Assembly (NCBI GenBank): GCA_018398805.1
Contig: JAGFBZ010002129.1
Span: forward strand, 558,001 to 622,000
Source of the DNA: Hirundichthys speculiger
Lineage: Eukaryota; Chordata; Actinopteri; Beloniformes; Exocoetidae
Length of the DNA: 64,000 nt
Reading direction: 5' to 3'
Below the pieces are notes generated by a model that did not search any database, was not told where the DNA came from, and saw only the letters and a program-made list of their open reading frames with translations. Of the stretch, positions 57,595 to 64,000 are shown one piece after another (the first letter of the stretch is position 1; each line of letters begins with the position of its first letter). The position numbers and the translations under genes are program-made.

Positions 57595-58355
57595 ATTGAT
57601 GCAATGCGGAAGAGACCAAGTATGCAGTATCCAAAAACGATTTCCATTTCCATTGGCCTACATATTAAAATGTAGAGCTTCATAGCAGAAATAGACATAT
57701 TTACAGACTTACAATCATGAAAGGATGAATTTTTAGGTTGATCACCAGGTACAATTATTTAAAGCCCCAGCTGTAAACATAATTAGGGGTGTTGGTTTTT
57801 TGAGTCACAGTTGCATTGCAGACCATAGTGTCACTGTTCGATTTGCATTTGCTGAGTCTTGGGGAAGGTGTTGAGAATGCAGACTGTACATCGATGAACC
57901 CTCTTGAATCACAGCCCACAACTGATCCAGAGATGTGGATGGAAGTTAAATAGCATGATCAATATTTGGTAACAGTAAACAACACATGAAAATAAATCGC
58001 TCCATTGAAGCGTTTATGTGTGATAAAATAGATGGTAACGATATAAAAAAGCGGCAGCGAAGGAGAGGTATATATTCAAGTTGCATCTTAATTGGCTTGT
58101 AAGTCAACCTAGTAGAAACGTAGGATTTCTGACACTCAGAATTTTAAATCAGGTTGTCTTTGTTCGTAAGTCCAGTGTGTGGCCCACATCAAAGCTGATT
58201 TTGGCCAAAGATATGCCCACAGTCCTTTTACAATGTTGATCTTACAACAACAGCCTGATATCATGCACCGCGTAGGAGCCCCAAAGCTCCAAAAAATACC
58301 TTTAAAGGCATGCACAGAGGGTTTGTCCAGTTCTCTTTATATATTCTCTTTACAT
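57595..58355 (+). repeat. composite dispersed repeat, diverged copy
   Basis: Module A phrases CATATTAAAATGTAGAGCTT, AGCAGAAATAGACATATTTA and CAGACTTACAATC lie at 57658-57715. Module B phrases GCACAGAGGGTTTGTCCAGT and TCTCTTTATATATTC lie at 58308-58350. The middle has diverged or been replaced. Spacing A to B is similar to the copy at 35255. Confidence 0.6.
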
Positions 58356-58757
58356 TTAAAAAAAAAAAAAAATCTAAAAGTTCAATAAATAAACACTAAG
58401 TTCTGGGTGAAAATTTTTCATGAACTCAAGGGTCAAGGGTTTGAAACCAGTGGAGAAAAAAAAGAATTTTAAATCAAGTTCCTTAAAAACAAACCTGCAC
58501 AGTAACAAGTGAAGGACACTGAAAACTGCCAAGTAACTTTTATCTCCAAGTGAAATGAAGACTTAATATCAGCAGAGAATATATGTTTTTTGGTAAATTT
58601 AAGATTTACTGGCTAATCAAGGCAAAAAAGACAGTTATGATAAATGTAAGAAAACACAATGGACTCGATGAGTAAAATTATATTTAAAACAAGATAATAA
58701 TCTAATATTTCCAGATCTAAGATTTTAAATCTTGTCAAGAAACGAACAATTTGCAGT
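58356..58757. other. no gene seen
   Basis: AT-rich, A-runs at 58359-58372; nothing recognised. Confidence 0.55.
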
Positions 58758-58765
58758 GTACAATG

Positions 58766-59112
58766 TAGTGTTGTTCCGATTCCGATACTGTCAAAAATAC
58801 CGGTATCGGTATCGGCGAGTACGGGAGTCCAGGCACAAACCAGTACCAAGTAATTTATATTTAATGATTATTTAACAGGTTACTTCCGTTACACTACCAG
58901 AAAAAAGAAATACTGTTTTATACTTTTCTATTGGAAATAAATGGCTTGGATTAGCTGTTTTTGTTCATGTTTTACAACAATTATATTACAGTCAGGCATG
59001 GTGCAATTCTTTTTTAAATATCATACTCAGATCGGTAGTCGGTATCGGCCGATACCCACAGCTCAAGAATCGGTATCGGGAGGGAAAAAAAAATGGTATC
59101 GGAACATCTCTA
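58766..59112. mobile_element. hAT-type MITE, 347 bp, exact 8-bp duplication
   Basis: GTACAATG flanks both sides exactly (58758-58765 and 59113-59120). The ends TAGTGTTGTTCCGAT and, reversed, TAGAGATGTTCCGATAC are inverted, followed by several GGTATCGG repeats. The TATCGG-rich ends recall the large element at 12150-15667, so the two may be related. No coding capacity. Confidence 0.92.
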
Positions 59113-59120
59113 GTACAATG

Positions 59121-60489
59121 TCATATTATATTTCAGAAAATATTCTGAAGTAAAATAAAAAGGGAAGTGAGGAATATTGCTGCACTTTGGCTGCAGTGGA
59201 ACTGAACTTATTTTCGATACTTGTTGCAAAGAAAAAAATACAACCCAAAACTTTCCAACACTGCAATTCCACAGAGCAACGGTAAAGTAAGAAATCTGGG
59301 TTTGGCGTCATTGAAATCACATGAGGCTTCCTCTGGAGGAGCTCCACCAATTATTTTTTTATGCTACCTTCTGATTACAACTGCTCCAACGTCTCCCTGA
59401 ATGATGGTTTGATGAATTAATGGCACTGGAGTGCTACAGGTCCCAAGAAACCAGGGAAAGAACGAGATATATTGTCTATGACATTTAAATCATTGTTGCA
59501 AAAAATCCTTCAGGGTGTTTTTGAAGAGAATTTACTGAAAAGAACAAACGGAAAGAGAAAAGATGCTCAACATCAGGTGAAAATGCATAAGTGATAAGTG
59601 ACGAACGCCGAAGCGAATCGTACAAAACGTTCCTGATAAACATCCTCAGCTCGTCTCCCGAGGCACCGACTGAATTTCTGTAACTCGCCGTCTTTGTCGT
59701 TTTTCCCGGCAGATACACACAGTCATTGTTAGTTGCTGAAACGGTGCATCAACACATTTGCATTTGCTTGTGAAATTCACGCACCACCCAGCTGCACATT
59801 TATACAGACATTTATTCATGACACATCTCTTTAAAAGAGAATATAAACAACACTGTAAAGACATCCACAGAGTGAAAAGAATTTAATTCATTCAAACACA
59901 ATTTATTGTTTTTCTTTTATGTACGTAATTACTTTAAAATGTAATATTTGATACCTGGATATGTGGCTTTGGGGGAAGCACATTTGAGCATGAAGCTGAC
60001 GTCGGCTTCCTCCTCTTCACACTATTTTTATGACTTAAGTATGAAATAATGGATCTGAAAACTCTGAGAGGCAGAGGTGAGAGTGTGAAAACTGAGGTGA
60101 GTGTGTATTTATATTTAATATATTGAATATTTTTTTGGGGGGGGAGTGGCCCCTTGTTTGGCTTGTTTAACATATTTCTGCTGGGATAAGGATGATTTAA
60201 AGGTCTCATTCCATCGTATTTTCATTAATTTTGCAGTGGTCTCCAGTCTGATGCTCTGTAAGTTGGTTTCAACGGAAAATATGCTAGGATTGTCTTGTTT
60301 CAAGCTGCTTTAGTTCAGTGAAAATGAGTACAGGGATAGTACAAGAGGACTCTTATTGATATTAATGATATGCAAATGTCTCATATCTGATTAGCTAACA
60401 GCACTGTGACGCTCCCTCTAATGGGTTCTCCTTCAGTTGGTATGTCTGTCAACTCATTAAACTATGTTGTAATGAATCTTCAGTGGCAT
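59121..60489. other. no gene seen
   Basis: No recognisable feature; a T7G9-type run at about 60130-60145. Confidence 0.5.
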
Positions 60490-60835
60490 GATACTGTATT
60501 ATAGCACTGTTGACTCACAACAAGAAGGTTCCTGGTTCAAACCTCAGCAGGTCTTTCTGTGTGGAGTTTGTATGTTCTCCCCGTGCTTGCGTGGGTTTCC
60601 TCCGGGTACTCCGGGTTCCTCCCACAGTCCAAAGACATGCATGTTAGGTTAACTGGTGGTTATAAATTGCCCGTACGAGTAATTGTGAGTGTGCATGTTC
60701 GTTTACATATGGCCCTGCGATGGACTGGTGACCTGTCCGGGGTGTACCCCTGCCTTTTGCCCGTAGAGAGCTGGGATAGACTCCAGCAGATCCCTGTGAT
60801 GCTGCATAGGATTGAATGAGTATGTATGGATGATA
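60490..60835 (+). mobile_element. SINE-like fish repeat, copy 3
   Basis: Opposite in orientation to the copies at 21787 and 46743. Starts near TAGCACTGTTGACTCACAAC with a B-box-like GGTTCAAACC at about 60534, then GTGGAGTTTGTATGTTCTCC, AAAGACATGCATGTTAGG, ATGGACTGGTGACCTGTCC and GGGATAGACTCCAGCAGATC, and ends in a short ATGGATGAT tail. Confidence 0.8.
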
Positions 60836-63690
60836 TTGTATTATGTCCAGCAAAATACAGTTGCTTCGGAGGGCAGAGGCAGTGCAGTGGTGATACAACT
60901 AATATGAGGAACTCGTGAGTCACAAACATTCAAACCCCATCCAAAGACTCTACGTGATGGGAATGTGAAGCTTTTGATGCAATGGCATTAGGACATTTTT
61001 GTAAACTGTGCTTTTATTGAAGATAGTCAGCATGTTCTGAGGGGGAAAAGTTCAGAAAGAAAGCTTTGGAAGCCCATGAAAGCTTAGTCTTCTTTTGTTT
61101 TTGTGTTTTTCTAAACATATTCATCACTGTGCAACTTTCATTTGAACTAACAGCTCTTTGCAGCCAAGAATCTAAAAACCGGGAGACTGAGAACAAACAT
61201 TTCAAGACCTTCAGTGGAAGACAAATGGATGCAGAGAGACTGCAGGCCTCCTTTTGAATTGCGCACGCTCATTTTCGATTAATGCATTGCATTAATGTGG
61301 ATAACTTTAATGCACACAGATGTCGGCTGTTTTCAGGTCTGGTGATATATTCAGAAATGCAGTTACAAATTCCCTGCATTTTTAGGTTAGAGGTTTGCAG
61401 TTTTAGAGAATGAATACACCAGCAGAACACAGCAGAGAACAGATCCCAGCAAAGGGAACATTTAAGCCACCATTATGCAATCACGCTCACATTAGATGGC
61501 GAACAGTCGAGGAATTATTCCCTCAAATTTATTTATTCATTTTCTTCAAAGAGGCAATTTAACGCCTGACTTAATCTATCTTTGTGATGTCGCTGAGACG
61601 CCTGCTGCACTGGGTGACAGGAGGTGCATATTTTGGCTACAGATAAACACCGAGTCAGAAATGCAGCATCGCTGTGGAACAGACGAGCGGAGCAGCATCG
61701 GAGGGGGTGAGGACGAGGAGGAGTAGGAGGAAGGTCACAGATGCTAAGCCTGGCAATCTCGCTTTCAATCTGAAATCATATATTGGCCACTTTAAAGACA
61801 GGCACATTTGATTCGCGCGTGAACCACGTGTGAGCAAAAAATATGAGTGAGTTTGGAACTCGGCCCGAGAAGGAGAGACGGAGATTTTCTTGTGGGTGCT
61901 CAACCTGCACTGATCCACTAAAGGGGTCTGATAGGCCAGACGGTCCAATCACTCTGCCAAAATCAAAGGAATGTTCATAGCTTATCAGCCGCTGTTGTCG
62001 TCAGGCGCAGAGGCGAGGCTCACTGTGAGCTAACTGTAATGGGCTGCTCGGCCAGCTCAGCTGGAAGGGGATTAGCTTGTTGTGGCGCCTGCTGAGAGGG
62101 AAAAGAAATTCGCTTCACAAAGACTGTAACGTGCGCTGGTGAGCCGAGCATCTCTGGGCATTACATGAAGGTTAAGTAAAAAAAACCCCAGCAAATTCAG
62201 AGAGGATCTCCTCCTCCGTTCACTGGCAGGAGTCTTACTGTAGCTGTAAAACTGCGCTACCGTGATAACAGAAACACCGCTAATTATTTCACTGTTCTCG
62301 CAACATCTTTACAATTACTAAGCTCATACCGACGGCAGAAGTGATGATGACGTTCAAGATGATGGCTGTGATGGTGGTGATAAAATATCTGAAACCAATG
62401 CTGGCGTGCTTTTGAAGCCAGGATCTTCTTCCAATTTATTCCAGCCCAGAAAAAAAAAAAAAAAAAAAATGAAAGGATCAGGATGCGCTGGTAAAACAGT
62501 CGCAGCAGCTGCAGCATTAAGTAAACACCAGCGCTTGTGTGTTGTGGTTCCATTTTAAAACTCCCCAACGCCTCTCTAATCTCCCCTGCTCTCAGTCTGC
62601 TACCCACAGCAGGACAAGCGGGACATCTCTGTTTTGTAGAAGTTTTTTTTTTTTGTCTGAACATCCTTCTTTCTAATGGGCTGGTAAACTGTTTTCGCTC
62701 TCCCTACTCCCTGGAACTGTTTTCCTGCTGAGGCTCATCTCAGAGACACTTCGGTGACCCAGTTATGCATGGAAAGTGAATTAACTCTTGCACTATCTGA
62801 AACAAAAGAAGGAGTTTGATTAAAGCAACACTACATAACTTTTTTTTTCTCTTGAAAAGATCCTCTTCTTCACTTGGCCTGTTTATTCAGGCCCCTTTCC
62901 AAAATGACTTACCCAAAATAAATGGAGTATATCTTCAACAACTACAAGGGCTGCAGGTATAATCTTGGTCTCAAAAGGAAGCTAACACTTGTGAGATTGC
63001 AACAAGAGCGTCAGAATCAAGGTATGTGTTAGTGTGTCAGAGTAAATTCATCTGAAACACAGAAGATAATCTACATTTTATCTCCGTCTAAAAAGACAAC
63101 AACCATTAATTACAATAAAAACTACCTTTAAATCACAGGATAGTAGTCCAGTTTTACTAGGAATTAGTAAAGTAATATCTGATGAGTAACTGCAAAAGTC
63201 AAATCTTAAAAAAATTAACCTGAGCAGTTTTACAGATGTTATAACACAGGTAGAAAAACCATATGTTCCTTTTGGCACTCAGACCTCTATACATTTTCCC
63301 ATTTAAATAAGACCACACAACAGAAATGAAAAGAGTTTAATTTATGTCTTCAGCTGCTAGCTGCTAGTCTCTGCTTTCTCCTGACACCTTGTTTGAGTGG
63401 TTCACTTGAAAAGGTGAAACTAGCATAAGCGCTAAAGTGGAGATGGGCTGTTTTCATGTTTTTGTTACATGCCCACATAATTGGTTTCTGTTTTAATTGG
63501 GTTTCATTTGGGTGGCAATGCTTGGTAGAGGCTGTTAGCTGAGTTTCTCCCCGTCATTTTGATATGCTACAAGTTCAGATTGGTGCTTCCTATCATGCAC
63601 GTGGATCCTCCGTACTCTCCGCATTGCCCCCTGTACAGGGAGCACTCCGGATCAAGGGGGTAAAGTTAGAAAATCCTTCTGATGTTTTGT
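60836..63690. other. no gene seen; A20 run
   Basis: Balanced, largely repeat-free DNA, notably 61500-62300. A 20-base A run is at 62450-62469. No coding island recognised. Confidence 0.5.
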
Positions 63691-64000
63691 TGACTTATAT
63701 TAAGCAGCTATCTTCACTCCTGGCTGCTAGCCAGAGCCTACCAAAGGACAGCCAGCCGTACTGCCTCTAGCGGATCAACTTGTATCTCTTGCCTCGGTCT
63801 GTGGGGGTCCTGCCAGAGTTAGCTCATGTTTCAGCCCCAGCAGCACTTGTTTCAAGTTTTGTTACCACAAGATAGTAATTTTAGCCCAGATAAAATAGCT
63901 AACTTGTGGAAACTGAGCTAGGTTCTCCCATTTGTTTATTTTTCTCTTTACTGGGGTTGGGCGGAGTCAGTTCCTGCTACGCTAACTAGCACCAGGCACA
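63691..64000. repeat. possible composite repeat remnant at window end
   Basis: TTTCAGCCCCAGCAGCACTTGT, TTTTGTTACCACAAGATAG and GGTTGGGCGGAGTCAGTTCC resemble the middle section of the composite repeat near 33930-34130, 35730-35800 and 27830-27860. No module A or B is visible before the window ends. Confidence 0.35.

Noticed and set aside
1..64000. CRISPR array, prokaryotic defence system, phage or operon
   Set aside because: No spaced direct repeats, no dense coding; the repeat content is that of a teleost nuclear genome.

Overview
The window looks like intergenic or intronic DNA of a teleost fish. It is AT-rich, has no long reading frame with a recognisable host protein, and is dense in decayed repeats of kinds that are abundant in ray-finned fish. 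These include Tc1/mariner elements, hAT and Harbinger-like miniature elements, tRNA-derived SINEs, LINE fragments with (ATGG)n tails and simple repeats. I see no rRNA, functional tRNA, CRISPR array or prokaryotic operon. Family names come from my recognition of sequence patterns; no search was run.

Layout. 1-5 kb: a LINE 3' end, a 24-bp perfect palindrome, a (TA)n-T28 tract and an AT-rich low-complexity block. 4.6-8 kb: a dispersed composite repeat, a promoter-like patch, a group of short exon-like islands (6276-6338, 6524-6691, 7241-7298, 7863-7979) and two miniature elements. 8-12 kb: no confident feature, with a CpG-rich patch near 11 kb. 12150-15667: a 3.5-kb hAT-like element with an exact 8-bp target duplication (TSD). 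16.5-19.8 kb: two Tc1 remnants and LINE-related repeats. 21.8-23.1 kb: a SINE-like copy and a mariner-like miniature element. 26.8-31 kb: SINE and composite-repeat remnants, then a Harbinger-like element interrupted by a second, 757-bp element. 33-39.4 kb: composite repeat with a SINE beside it, several DNA-transposon remnants and a LINE reverse-transcriptase fragment. 41000-42207: an almost full-length but broken Tc1 element. 42-48.6 kb: LINE, SINE and miniature-element copies. 49-50.6 kb: an exon-like island, a 12-nt microexon-like sequence and a hAT miniature element. 52.9-59.1 kb: two hAT-like elements, a TTAA-ended inverted-repeat element, an LTR-like segment and a composite repeat. 60.5 kb: one more SINE-like copy. 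The remainder holds nothing I can name.

No set of genes works together here. The best leads are the exon-like islands, the microexon-like site, possible host sequence inside the 3.5-kb hAT element, and a recurrent class of short-loop inverted repeats that looks like a mutational signature. No undescribed gene system could be supported from the sequence alone.
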